DNA from: Bacteroidales bacterium UBA3653
GTDB lineage: Bacteria > Bacteroidota > Bacteroidia > Bacteroidales > Paludibacteraceae
Assembly (NCBI GenBank): GCA_002373505.1
Contig: DFKE01000009.1
Span: forward strand, 25,448-89,447
DNA: 64,000 nt
Direction of reading: 5' to 3'
A program made the position numbers and the translations under genes. Positions within the stretch are counted from its first letter, which is position 1, and the number at the start of each line of letters is the position of its first letter. The notes below the pieces were generated by a model. The model was not told the origin of the DNA. It worked only from the letters and a program-made list of their open reading frames with translations, and did no database searches. This document shows, piece by piece, positions 24,875-32,539 of the stretch.

Positions 24875-26538
24875 ACTCCTTCCATTTGTGGTACATACCG
24901 GCAAATACCGCCGGAACAGTTATATCCTTCCCTTGTTTTTGTATATCCTATGTTAGCGCGGTGGGCACCGTAGGTAAAGGTCAGCCCTGCCGTGTAGTAA
25001 TGTTTGTTGGTCGCATCCGGCGCGTAGCCGATGTTGTACATCCATTGTCCGCTGAGCGTCCAGTGGCGGTAAAGTGTCAGTTCGTACAAGGCGAAGAGCC
25101 ATTGACCCTCATGGTCCGGCGAATAGAGATACTGGATCTCGCCCCGCATGGAGATGTTGGTGTTCACCTGGGTCCGTGCGTCGATGACCGCTATTCCGGA
25201 GCGTATCATACCCCCGTGACCTGTGATCGTCTGTTGGTTATAGGCCTGGTACATCAGCATGGCGTTGAGCCACCATGTTTTGGAGAGGCGTTTGTTAAGC
25301 TCCATGTTGACATCCGTATAGGCCTCGTTCTGCCCGTTCTCCGCCGGCACGCGGATATGACTTGCCGCCCAACGCATGGTAGTGCCGTAGCGTCCGCCCA
25401 TCTTGGTCTTGCGCGGCCACGTGTAGCGAACCTCTGCCTGCATCGCCCATTCCTGTTTGGTATATTGTGTGGCGTAAGGGTAGAGTGCCGCTAACGCATA
25501 GGTGTGCTGCTGCGCAAAAGCCGGCATATGGTTCAGCCTGCCTGCCAGACCCGTACGCAGTCGCTCCGAACGGAAGGACATGTTCTCCGAATATTTCATC
25601 TGCGCCAGCACGGACAGCCCTTTGCGGGAGTAGCCGAGACTGACGAGTCCTGCCATGCCGTTTTTGTAACTGAAGTGGTTCTCTGTGCCGGGGTCGTTGA
25701 ATTTATAGGCAAACTCCGCGAGCAGGTCAAACCCCTTCACTTGCAACCCGGTGCGCACGTCCGTTGCGCCTATCCAGCGGGGCAGGTTGTACATGTACAT
25801 CCCGTCACCGGTAACCCGTAACCCGTCACCCGTAACCGGTACCGAAGCAATGATCGTGTCCTGCGCCTCGTATTTGGAGACCCAGCTGCCGCCTACCGTC
25901 CAACTTATGTCTCGGGCTTGCATCTGCGGGATCCATTCCTCTATATGCAGTTCCGCGTCTGCGCCTATGGCTGCGTCGCGGGCGTGGTTCCAGCCGAAAG
26001 CGTTGTCCTTGTAGCAGTTCCAATACCGTCTCTGTTTGCCGCCTATCGCCGTGAGATGAATGCCCTTGTAGGGCGTGGCTTCTATTTTCGCGCCGCGTAA
26101 GGCTCCGTCGATACCTAACGCACGGTCTTCGTAGAGGTTGAGGATCAGACCCGAACCGAACTGGCCATAGACATCGCCTATCGTGATCTCGCCCCAAGTG
26201 AATGAAGCGGCGATGCTGAGGTGGCTCATGCCATAGCCGTTGAAGTCCGCTTCGTATCCCGGTAAGGGCCATTGCGTCAACTCCAGACGCGTCTTGGCTC
26301 TTAACTCCCGAAAGGAAGTCTCCTTCCGTCCACCCGTAACCGGTAACCCGTCATCCGTAACCCCTCTCTGCCAGTTGACGCCCAGATCGAGGTAACTGTT
26401 GCTGTGGTACATAACGGGAGTCCAGTCCAGCAATCCGTCATGCTGGATAGCTCCGCTCACAAACACCGTGTCGCCCGCCCACAGGCTCGTACAGCAGAAC
26501 AGACTAACGCAGATATTTCGCAATCTCTTCTTCGTCAC
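24847..26538 (-). CDS. DUF6029-like outer-membrane protein
   Basis: 563 aa with an N-terminal signal (MTKKRLRNICVSLFCCTSLWA). The hallmark segment 'ITIGDVYGQFGSGLILNLYEDRALGIDGALRGAKIEATPYKGI' and 'GGKQRRYW' match the DUF6029 family of predicted Bacteroidetes outer-membrane barrels. Alternating aromatic strands run to the C-terminus, which ends 'VCASYSFTF' (terminal Phe). Two period-7 repeats lie in frame: 26329-26365 ('VTDDGLPVTGGRKE') and 25800-25842 ('VPVTGDGLRVTGDG'), both probably in surface loops. The start overlaps the tlpA-like gene by 35 nt. Confidence 0.75.
   Translation of the reverse strand: MTKKRLRNICVSLFCCTSLWAGDTVFVSGAIQHDGLLDWTPVMYHSNSYLDLGVNWQRGVTDDGLPVTGGRKETSFRELRAKTRLELTQWPLPGYEADFNGYGMSHLSIAASFTWGEITIGDVYGQFGSGLILNLYEDRALGIDGALRGAKIEATPYKGIHLTAIGGKQRRYWNCYKDNAFGWNHARDAAIGADAELHIEEWIPQMQARDISWTVGGSWVSKYEAQDTIIASVPVTGDGLRVTGDGMYMYNLPRWIGATDVRTGLQVKGFDLLAEFAYKFNDPGTENHFSYKNGMAGLVSLGYSRKGLSVLAQMKYSENMSFRSERLRTGLAGRLNHMPAFAQQHTYALAALYPYATQYTKQEWAMQAEVRYTWPRKTKMGGRYGTTMRWAASHIRVPAENGQNEAYTDVNMELNKRLSKTWWLNAMLMYQAYNQQTITGHGGMIRSGIAVIDARTQVNTNISMRGEIQYLYSPDHEGQWLFALYELTLYRHWTLSGQWMYNIGYAPDATNKHYYTAGLTFTYGAHRANIGYTKTREGYNCSGGICRYVPQMEGVCASYSFTF
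25800..25842. repeat. Intragenic heptamer repeat (CCCGTAA/CCCGTCA)n
   Basis: About six 7-base units of CCCGTMA/CCGGTAA in frame in the DUF6029 gene, giving the repeated peptide 'VTGDGLRVTGDG' on the minus strand. Confidence 0.85.
26329..26365. repeat. Second intragenic heptamer repeat (CCGTAAC)n
   Basis: About four to five 7-base units (CCGTAAC, CGGTAAC, CCGTCAT) in frame in the same gene. They encode 'GVTDDGLPVTGG', related in both DNA and peptide to the copy at 25800. Confidence 0.85.
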
Positions 26539-26977
26539 CTTCCGCGTAGCCGATGTGGTTGTAAACGATCTTGCCCTTGCCGTCTATTACAAACAGATGG
26601 GGGATATTCTGTACGTTCATGGCGCGTTTGAGCGTGCCGTTAGGGTCGAGAAGTACCTTGTATTCCCATCCGTTGCCGTTTACCAGCGGTTTCACTTTAT
26701 GAATGTCCTGAGCCTGGTCCGTCGAGACGATATATACCGTCACGCCGTACTCGTCCTGCCAGTCCGGGTATAACTCGTTGATCGCTTTCAACTCACGCAT
26801 GCAGGGTTTGCACCATGTGGCGAAGAAAGAGATAATGACCGGTTTGCCATCCTGCGCGAGGGAACTTATGTTCACGCTCTTTCCGTCTATATCGTCCAGA
26901 CTGACTGCTGGTAAAGCCGCCTCCATGCTCATTACCCCAAGGGCGAGACATATGATAAATAATAGCCGTTTCTTCAT
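26504..26977 (-). CDS. TlpA-family thiol-disulfide oxidoreductase
   Basis: 157 aa with a signal peptide (MKKRLLFIICLALGVMSMEAA). The thioredoxin fold shows the active site 'FFATWCKPCMREL' (Cys56, Cys59) and the cis-proline region 'NIPHLFVIDGKGKIVY'. Such periplasmic proteins reduce or exchange disulfides in envelope proteins. It is the first gene of the minus-strand run and has its own promoter (26997-27028). The two downstream CxxC lipoproteins may be its partners; this is inferred from position only. Confidence 0.85.
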   Translation of the reverse strand: MKKRLLFIICLALGVMSMEAALPAVSLDDIDGKSVNISSLAQDGKPVIISFFATWCKPCMRELKAINELYPDWQDEYGVTVYIVSTDQAQDIHKVKPLVNGNGWEYKVLLDPNGTLKRAMNVQNIPHLFVIDGKGKIVYNHIGYAEGDEEEIAKYLR

Positions 26978-26996
26978 TATAAACTTTTTTAGGCCG

Positions 26997-27028
26997 CAAA
27001 ATTACAACTTTTTTGGGACATGTGCAAG
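26997..27028 (-). promoter_or_regulatory. Promoter of the tlpA-like gene and following run
   Basis: Minus-strand CTTGCA (27023-27028) and TAATTTTG (26997-27004), 18 bases apart. The next strong promoter-like site in this direction is not seen until prmA ends, so the whole 15706-26977 run may be one long transcript or have internal starts I cannot see. Confidence 0.7.
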
Positions 27029-27049
27029 AGTTTGTATAAATTTATACAA

Positions 27050-27076
27050 AAAAAAAGCGCCGCGCGGGCGCTTTTT
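27050..27076. terminator. Terminator after clpB
   Basis: AGCGCC and GGCGCT form a GC-rich stem around a GCGCG loop, with A runs on one side and T runs on the other. It lies 2-6 nt after the clpB stop on the minus strand. Confidence 0.85.
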
Positions 27077-27077
27077 C

Positions 27078-29144
27078 TTAGTTGCGGAATCGGAGCTCGC
27101 CGTCCCGCAGTTCGACAATGACTGGTTTCTTGTGATCCACTTTTCCGGCTATGATAGCCTTGCTCAGTTCGTTGAGTACCAGCCGTTGCAATGCTCTCTT
27201 GACCGGTCTCGCACCGAACTGCGGATCGAACCCTTCTTTCGCGATATAGGAGATAGCGTCGTCCGTTACGCGCAGGTCGATGCCTTGCTCCTCCAGCATC
27301 TTGTGGATGCGGCCTACCTGCAGTTTGACAACCGCGCGGATGTCTGCTTCGCTCAACTCGCTGAAGTGGATGATCTCGTCAATACGGTTGATGAACTCCG
27401 GACGGACGGAGGCGCGCAACTGCTCCTCCGTGAGGTTGGAGGTCATAATGATGAGCGTGTTCTTGAAGTTGACCACACGGCCTTTGTTATCCGTCAGTCG
27501 GCCGTCGTCCAGAACCTGAAGCAGTACGTTGAACACATCCGGATGCGCTTTCTCGATCTCGTCGAAGAGAACGACGGAGTACGGTTTTCTACGGATCGCT
27601 TCGGTGAGCTGGCCTCCTTCGTCATATCCTATATATCCCGGAGGGGCACCGATAAGACGGGTGGCACTGAACTTCTCCTGGTATTCGGACATATCAATAC
27701 GGGTGATCATGTTCTCGTCGTCGAAGAGGTAGTCTGCCAGGGCTTTCGCCAGTTCGGTCTTTCCGACACCGGTCGTACCGAGGAAGATGAAAGAGCCGAT
27801 AGGTCTCTTGGGATCCTGCAGGCCGGCACGGCTGCGGCGGATAGCATCGCTGACGGCTTCGATAGCTGCGTCCTGTCCGATGATACGCTTGTGGAGCTCT
27901 TCCTCCAGATGGAGCAGTTTGTCACGCTCGGATTGCATCATCTTGGCTACTGGTATGCCGGTCCAGCGCGCTACTACCTCGGCTATATCGTCCTCGTCCA
28001 CTTCCTCTTTGATCAGCGTCTCCGCGGAAATGGCATGCAGCGAATCCTGAGCGGCTTTGATGTTCGCTTCCGCGGCAGGAATCTGGCTGTAACGGATCTC
28101 TGCTACCTTGCCGTAGTCACCTTCGCGTTCGGCTACTTCGGCTTGGTGTTTGAGGGTCTCGATACGTGCTTTCTCGTTCTGGATGGTAGCCACGTACCCT
28201 TTCTCTTTGTTCCAGCGCGCATTGAGTTCGTTGGATTGCTTTTTCAGCTCCGTCAACTGTGTTTCAATGGCTTTGAGTTTGACTTCGTCCTTATCGCGCT
28301 TAATCGCTTCGCGCTCGATCTCCAGCTGTTTGATCTGCCTGTCAAGCGTATCGATCTCTTCCGGTTTGGAATCCACCTCCAGCCTTAGTTTGGCGGCTGC
28401 TTCATCAACCAGGTCGATTGCTTTGTCCGGCAGGAAACGGTCGGTGATGTAACGCGTGGAGAGAGTGACCGCAGCGATGATAGCATCGTCTTTGATACGC
28501 ACTTTATGGTGGGTCTCATAACGCTCTTTCAGTCCCCGGAGAATAGAGATCGTCGCCGCCTCGTCCGGTTCGTCCACCATCACTTTCTGGAACCGCCGCT
28601 CAAGTGCTTTGTCGGTTTCGAAATACTTCTGGTATTCGTCCAAAGTGGTAGCTCCGATGGCGCGCAGGTCACCTCTCGCCAGCGCCGGTTTCAGGATGTT
28701 CGCCGCGTCCATGGCACCGCTGGATTTGCCGGCGCCTACAAGCGTGTGGATCTCATCGATAAAGAGGATGATCTCGCCGGCTGAAGCTACTACTTCGTTT
28801 ACTACGCCTTTCAGCCTCTCTTCGAACTCACCTTGATATTTTGCGCCCGCGATGAGCGCACCCATGTCAAGCGAATAGATCTGTTTCTTCTTCAGGTTTT
28901 CCGGTACGTCACCGCGCATGATCCGGTGCGCCAGACCTTCGGCGATAGCCGTCTTGCCCACACCCGGTTCTCCGATCAGGATAGGGTTGTTCTTCGTCCT
29001 TCGCGACAGGATCTGCAGCACACGCCGGATCTCGTCGTCCCGGCCTATAACCGGGTCCAGCTTGCCCTCGCGGGCACGTTCGCAGAGGTTAATCGCGAAC
29101 TTGTTCAGATTTTCATTCTGGTTGTTTTGATTCGTCGTATTCAT
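27078..29144 (-). CDS. clpB: ClpB-type disaggregase lacking the N-terminal domain
   Basis: 688 aa, against about 860 for usual ClpB. It is an ATP-driven protein disaggregase working with DnaK. Both AAA+ modules are present: Walker A GEPGVGKT (58-65) with 'ILFIDEIHTLVGAG', and GTTGVGKT with 'VVLFDEIEKAHPDVF' and arginine-finger region 'RPEFINRIDEI'. The coiled-coil M domain ('LDRQIKQLEIEREAIKRDKDE') identifies ClpB rather than ClpA/C. The Clp_N domain (~150 residues) is replaced by a 15-residue Asn/Gln-rich leader, MNTTNQNNQNENLNK. A second loss of about 20 residues lies between 'IIMTSNL' and 'RPEFINR' in AAA-2. The upstream region is heptamer repeats with no clear promoter or heat-shock element. 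Confidence 0.85.
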   Translation of the reverse strand: MNTTNQNNQNENLNKFAINLCERAREGKLDPVIGRDDEIRRVLQILSRRTKNNPILIGEPGVGKTAIAEGLAHRIMRGDVPENLKKKQIYSLDMGALIAGAKYQGEFEERLKGVVNEVVASAGEIILFIDEIHTLVGAGKSSGAMDAANILKPALARGDLRAIGATTLDEYQKYFETDKALERRFQKVMVDEPDEAATISILRGLKERYETHHKVRIKDDAIIAAVTLSTRYITDRFLPDKAIDLVDEAAAKLRLEVDSKPEEIDTLDRQIKQLEIEREAIKRDKDEVKLKAIETQLTELKKQSNELNARWNKEKGYVATIQNEKARIETLKHQAEVAEREGDYGKVAEIRYSQIPAAEANIKAAQDSLHAISAETLIKEEVDEDDIAEVVARWTGIPVAKMMQSERDKLLHLEEELHKRIIGQDAAIEAVSDAIRRSRAGLQDPKRPIGSFIFLGTTGVGKTELAKALADYLFDDENMITRIDMSEYQEKFSATRLIGAPPGYIGYDEGGQLTEAIRRKPYSVVLFDEIEKAHPDVFNVLLQVLDDGRLTDNKGRVVNFKNTLIIMTSNLTEEQLRASVRPEFINRIDEIIHFSELSEADIRAVVKLQVGRIHKMLEEQGIDLRVTDDAISYIAKEGFDPQFGARPVKRALQRLVLNELSKAIIAGKVDHKKPVIVELRDGELRFRN

Positions 29145-29170
29145 AGTTGTATATTGTTTGGTTATTACTT

Positions 29171-29217
29171 TTCATCTTTCGACTTTCGACTTTCGACTTT
29201 TGACTTTCATCTTTCGT
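29171..29217. repeat. Heptanucleotide repeat (TTTCGAC)n upstream of clpB
   Basis: Five or so 7-base units TTTCGAC/TTTTGAC flanked by CATCTTTCG. The same unit is found in frame inside the DAHP synthase gene. It occupies part of the 280-base clpB-patB gap. Confidence 0.9.
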
Positions 29218-29279
29218 ACATTGTACATCGTCTTTCCTTCAATTTCCGCGCCAAATACCGCAGAACTGCCATTTTGTCA

Positions 29280-29327
29280 GTCACCCGTAACCATCCGTAA
29301 TTCGTAATTTTTAATTTTTAATTCTTG
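29280..29327. repeat. Mixed heptamer repeat (CCGTAAN / TAATTTT)n
   Basis: Degenerate 7-base units (CACCCGTAA, CATCCGTAA, TTCGTAA, then TTTTTAA) in the clpB-patB gap, 5' of the patB promoter. Confidence 0.7.
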
Positions 29328-29332
29328 ATTTT

Positions 29333-29364
29333 CTTGCATATTCCGAAAAAATATAGTATCTTTG
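29333..29364 (+). promoter_or_regulatory. Promoter of the patB-like gene
   Basis: CTTGCA at 29333-29338 and TATCTTTG at 29357-29364. The leader of about 55 nt contains a heptamer repeat that ends just before the ATG. Confidence 0.75.
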
Positions 29365-29384
29365 CACCCAAATTCATAATTTAA

Positions 29385-29422
29385 TTGTGAATTGTGAATT
29401 GTGAATTTTGAATTTTGAATTC
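29385..29422. repeat. Heptanucleotide repeat (GTGAATT/TTGAATT)n in a 5' leader
   Basis: Three GTGAATT and two TTGAATT units lie in the transcribed leader and end 3 nt before the ATG of the PatB-like gene. Confidence 0.9.
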
Positions 29423-29424
29423 TT

Positions 29425-30561
29425 ATGTTAGAATATATCGATCGTAGAAATTCCGACTGTTATAAATGGGATTCGGAGTGTGCGCAAGGATGCCTTCCTT
29501 TGTGGGTGGCGGATATGGATTTTGCGGCGGCGAAGCCGATTAGGGAAGCGATGCAGCGCCGTCTGGATCATGGCGTCTTCGGCTATTCAACCGTGCCGCA
29601 GGCTAATTATGATGCGGTAGCATCGTGGTTCTCGCGCCGCCATGGCTGGAACGGGATCAGCAAAGACAACCTGCTTTATACAACCGCCGTCGTACCCGCT
29701 ATCTCTGCTATCTTCGCTGCGCTGCAGGGCGCATCGCCGCTCCGCGTGCTCACTTTTACTCCGGCGTACAACTGTTTCTTCTCATGCATCGAGAATATGG
29801 GATGTGAGTTGGTCCCTTCTCCCTTGGTGCTCCGCGGCAACCGGTTTGAGATAGACTGGGAGGATGTGGAGGAGAAGGCAAAACGGGCGGATGTCTTTCT
29901 GCTTTGCAATCCTCATAACCCGACAGGACGCGTATGGAGCAGGGACGAACTGGAACGGCTGACGGCTATCATGCGGCGTGAGCACCTCTTTGTCCTGAGC
30001 GATGAGATCCACTGCGAGTTCACGTTCCCCGGACATACATACACTCCCTTTGCATCCGTTGCCATCAATGATACGGATTTCTGTGTCTGTACCTCCGCCA
30101 GCAAGGCGTTCAATATAGCCGGTCTGCTCTGTGCTAACATCTTCGTGCCCAATAAAGAACTCTTTGCACGCATCAACCATGCTTTGGAGATACACGAGGT
30201 GAACGGTCTGAACCCGTTCGGACTGGTGGCTCAGGTGGCGGCTTATAATGAGTCCGAAGAGTGGTTGGATGAACTGAACGAATATGTCTATGGCAATTTC
30301 TGCTACCTCCGTGATTTTATCCGCGATCGCCTGCCGCAACTGCGCATCCATGAGACGGATGGTACTTATCTGGCATGGGTGAATATAGAGGCGCTGGGTG
30401 TTTCTTCCGAGCGTTTCTGCCATGACCTGGCGCAGCAGGCGCATGTCCTTTTCAATCCCTCGGAGATGTACGGAGGGCAAGGCTATGTCCGCATCAATCT
30501 GGCTACCTCCCGCGCCGTCCTCGCCGAAGCCCTCAACCGCCTGAAAGAATATCTGCAATGA
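29425..30561 (+). CDS. PatB/MalY-type PLP-dependent C-S lyase
   Basis: 378 aa, a fold-type I aminotransferase-like enzyme of the MalY/PatB group, which cleave cystathionine or related thioethers. Seen: 'CLPLWVADMDFAAAKPI' near the N-terminus (family signature), 'LLCNPHNPTGRVWS', 'FVLSDEIHCEFTF' (PLP aspartate), 'CTSASKAFNIAGL' (PLP lysine in SASK) and 'VRINLATSR' (substrate arginine). Length is normal. It is more likely a C-S lyase than a true aminotransferase, but substrate cannot be decided. It overlaps the next gene by 4 nt (ATGA). Confidence 0.88.
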   Translation: MLEYIDRRNSDCYKWDSECAQGCLPLWVADMDFAAAKPIREAMQRRLDHGVFGYSTVPQANYDAVASWFSRRHGWNGISKDNLLYTTAVVPAISAIFAALQGASPLRVLTFTPAYNCFFSCIENMGCELVPSPLVLRGNRFEIDWEDVEEKAKRADVFLLCNPHNPTGRVWSRDELERLTAIMRREHLFVLSDEIHCEFTFPGHTYTPFASVAINDTDFCVCTSASKAFNIAGLLCANIFVPNKELFARINHALEIHEVNGLNPFGLVAQVAAYNESEEWLDELNEYVYGNFCYLRDFIRDRLPQLRIHETDGTYLAWVNIEALGVSSERFCHDLAQQAHVLFNPSEMYGGQGYVRINLATSRAVLAEALNRLKEYLQ

Positions 30562-31325
30562 GAAAAATCCTGAATTCCATCTCCCTTTGCTTGCTGCTCG
30601 TGGGATTATCGGTTCCTGCGCAAGCTGAATATCGCGAACTGACCGGTAGTATAAGTGCTGATATCCCAGCGGACTATATATACCGTTATATTACCGACTA
30701 CAAATCTTTCTACGTCAGTCCGGATGAGGAGACATTATTGTATCTGGAACTGATCAAACTGAGTAATCTTCCTTCGCCTTGGCAGGATGTAGTAGAGATT
30801 CAAAACCAATATTACGGCTACGACTCGCTCACGATACTATCCGAGAGCAAGACATTTATGCTAAACCCCCGAGAGACATATTGTACCCGAACCTATCTCA
30901 CCGCACAAGGAGATACTTTGCGGTGCGATACCCGTCAGGTGCAGGCGGATTATGTAATAGCAGTCCGTTTCAAGGATTTTACAGGCACGCGCAGCAAGGT
31001 ATTTGACCGCTATTGCGCTACGGTCTATGGTCATTCGAACCTATGGGACAGGTGGCGGTTATATTCCGGCCGCAATTTCTGGATACTGATGATAGCTATC
31101 CTACCGGTCATGATCCCGGGAGCCAAACTACGTGCCAAATACGGAAAAACGGATCGTTTCCGCAAGAGTGTTGCCTATGGTGCTGTCTGCGCGGTTGCTA
31201 CGCTACTGACCTTCGCACTTATCTGCGGCGGTCAATGGGACGTAGCGGCCATCCATGCTGCGGTGGCTTTCGGTTTGGGTTTCTACGCGCGGATGTCGGG
31301 AGAAATCTTCTATTTCAGCGCTTAA
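30558..31325 (+). CDS. Membrane protein of unknown function
   Basis: 255 aa. A signal peptide (MRKILNSISLCLLLVGLSVPAQA) precedes about 145 residues of soluble, tyrosine-rich sequence, then two to three membrane segments ('NFWILMIAILPVMIPGA', 'AYGAVCAVATLLTFALIC', 'VAAIHAAVAFGLGFYA'). No family recognised. It is coupled to the PatB-like gene by ATGA and meets the convergent lipoprotein gene so closely that both stop codons share the sequence TTAA. The topology (exported domain, C-terminal membrane anchor) mirrors that of the convergent neighbour. Confidence 0.7.
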   Translation: MRKILNSISLCLLLVGLSVPAQAEYRELTGSISADIPADYIYRYITDYKSFYVSPDEETLLYLELIKLSNLPSPWQDVVEIQNQYYGYDSLTILSESKTFMLNPRETYCTRTYLTAQGDTLRCDTRQVQADYVIAVRFKDFTGTRSKVFDRYCATVYGHSNLWDRWRLYSGRNFWILMIAILPVMIPGAKLRAKYGKTDRFRKSVAYGAVCAVATLLTFALICGGQWDVAAIHAAVAFGLGFYARMSGEIFYFSA

Positions 31326-32155
31326 ATACCATCCCGGTTGCGCCATAAGGCGATAAAGATGCCGATCGGTACAACCACCATTACGCCGATAAATACGTAG
31401 GTAAAGGTGCAAGGTACGCCAGTCATGAACCAACCTAACCAGCCGCACGCACCTGCTGAAACAAGCAGAGACAGAAGACCTGTGGCAAAACCGAAATGGA
31501 CACCGGTCAAGAGCAGTAAAGAAGCGATACCGAACACGATTATAAAGAACAGGGCTCCTAATTCCTCATCATAATTCATCATACAGTCGCTGTAGCGGAA
31601 TTTAGCATCCAGCTGCTGCACCAACTGCTCCATCTGGGCGTTATGCATCTCCGCGTCCAGTGGATAAGATAATAATAAGTAGTCATACACGCGCACGTAA
31701 GTGATCTCATGATAGGTTACGCCGTTGTAGGTGCGGTCGTTTTCTATCTTATAGCGGTACAGTTTGTACCATGGCTCGTATTGGAGGTTGCTGATTTCCG
31801 GTTTTTTCTTGTATTGATCGACAATAGAACCGAACCTGTAACACTCTGTGGTGTACCGGATCTCATTGTAAAAAAGACTTCCGTTCCCTTCCTTGGAAGT
31901 GATCCCCCACACGAAATGATGTGCCGTTTTGTCTGCCATCTCATCGTCGTAGTTGACCGGGGCAGTCATTGTTACTCCTTCCGGCAGCGTAACGGAGAAA
32001 TTCGCCCGCTCGTTCGTGTACGTGTTACCGTCCCATTGACCCTCAATAGGCATTTCCGCGCGTGCTTGGAGAGCGTCCTTCTTGCACGATACAAATACTA
32101 AACTCATCAAAACCATCCCTGCAAAAGAGATGAATAGGGTAATTTTTCTTTTCAT
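31322..32155 (-). CDS. Lipoprotein with C-terminal membrane segments
   Basis: 277 aa from ATG at 32155, chosen because MKRKITLFISFAGMVLMSLVFVSC is a standard lipoprotein signal; an upstream ATG at 32173 adds six residues. After the lipobox there is a soluble region with 'ANFSVTLPEGVTMTAPVNYDDE' and an arginine/tyrosine-rich part, then two hydrophobic spans ('FFIIVFGIASLLLLTG' and 'TYVFIGVMVVVPIGIFIAL') at the C-terminus. Function unknown. Its promoter lies at 32305-32336, beyond a long pentamer microsatellite in the 5' leader. Confidence 0.7.
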   Translation of the reverse strand: MKRKITLFISFAGMVLMSLVFVSCKKDALQARAEMPIEGQWDGNTYTNERANFSVTLPEGVTMTAPVNYDDEMADKTAHHFVWGITSKEGNGSLFYNEIRYTTECYRFGSIVDQYKKKPEISNLQYEPWYKLYRYKIENDRTYNGVTYHEITYVRVYDYLLLSYPLDAEMHNAQMEQLVQQLDAKFRYSDCMMNYDEELGALFFIIVFGIASLLLLTGVHFGFATGLLSLLVSAGACGWLGWFMTGVPCTFTYVFIGVMVVVPIGIFIALWRNRDGI

Positions 32156-32177
32156 GGTATTCATTGTTTTCAAATTC

Positions 32178-32284
32178 AGTTTTGTTTTATTTAGTTTAGT
32201 TTAGTCTTGTTTTGTTTTGTTTTGTCTTGTTTTGTCTTGTTTTGTCTTGTTTTGTCTTGTTTTGTCTTGTCTTGTCTTGTCTTA
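32178..32284. repeat. Pentanucleotide microsatellite (TTTTG/TCTTG)n
   Basis: About twenty 5-base units alternating TTTTG and TCTTG run for roughly 100 bases in the transcribed leader of the 31322 lipoprotein gene, between its promoter and ATG. On the transcript the units read CAAAA/CAAGA. It accounts for a large part of the 384-base gap between the lipoprotein start and the gene at 32540. Confidence 0.9.
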
Positions 32285-32304
32285 TCTTGGCACGTTTTGC
32301 GGTG

Positions 32305-32336
32305 CAAAAGTAGTACTTTTTTTTGATATATGCAAG
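32305..32336 (-). promoter_or_regulatory. Promoter of the 31322 lipoprotein gene
   Basis: Minus-strand CTTGCA (32331-32336) and TACTTTTG (32305-32312). The leader to the ATG is about 145 nt, unusually long here because it holds the microsatellite. Confidence 0.75.
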
Positions 32337-32394
32337 AAAGTACGTGTTTTTCCTAATTTTTTATACTTTTCCGGCACCTCAAAATTTGCATATT

Positions 32395-32416
32395 CCAAAT
32401 ATTTGTTGTATCTTTG
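32395..32416 (+). promoter_or_regulatory. Promoter of the 32540 gene
   Basis: TTTG at 32395-32398 and TATCTTTG at 32409-32416, preceded by the extended TTTGCATATTCC form. The 5' leader of about 115 nt (32425-32539) holds no repeat or hairpin I can recognise. Confidence 0.65.
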
Positions 32417-32539
32417 CACCGAATTTGAGGACTAAACAAACCCTAAAAGGAGTCAAAATAAAGTCCGCTCAAGACCAGTCCTAGACTTTGTTAAATACAA
32501 CAACGCACCAACACGCTATAAATCAATAAGATACGTACT

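Noticed and set aside
32178..32435. 72-aa frame of 'LVLSC' repeats over the microsatellite
   Set aside because: It is the translation of the pentamer array and crosses two opposing promoters; not a gene.
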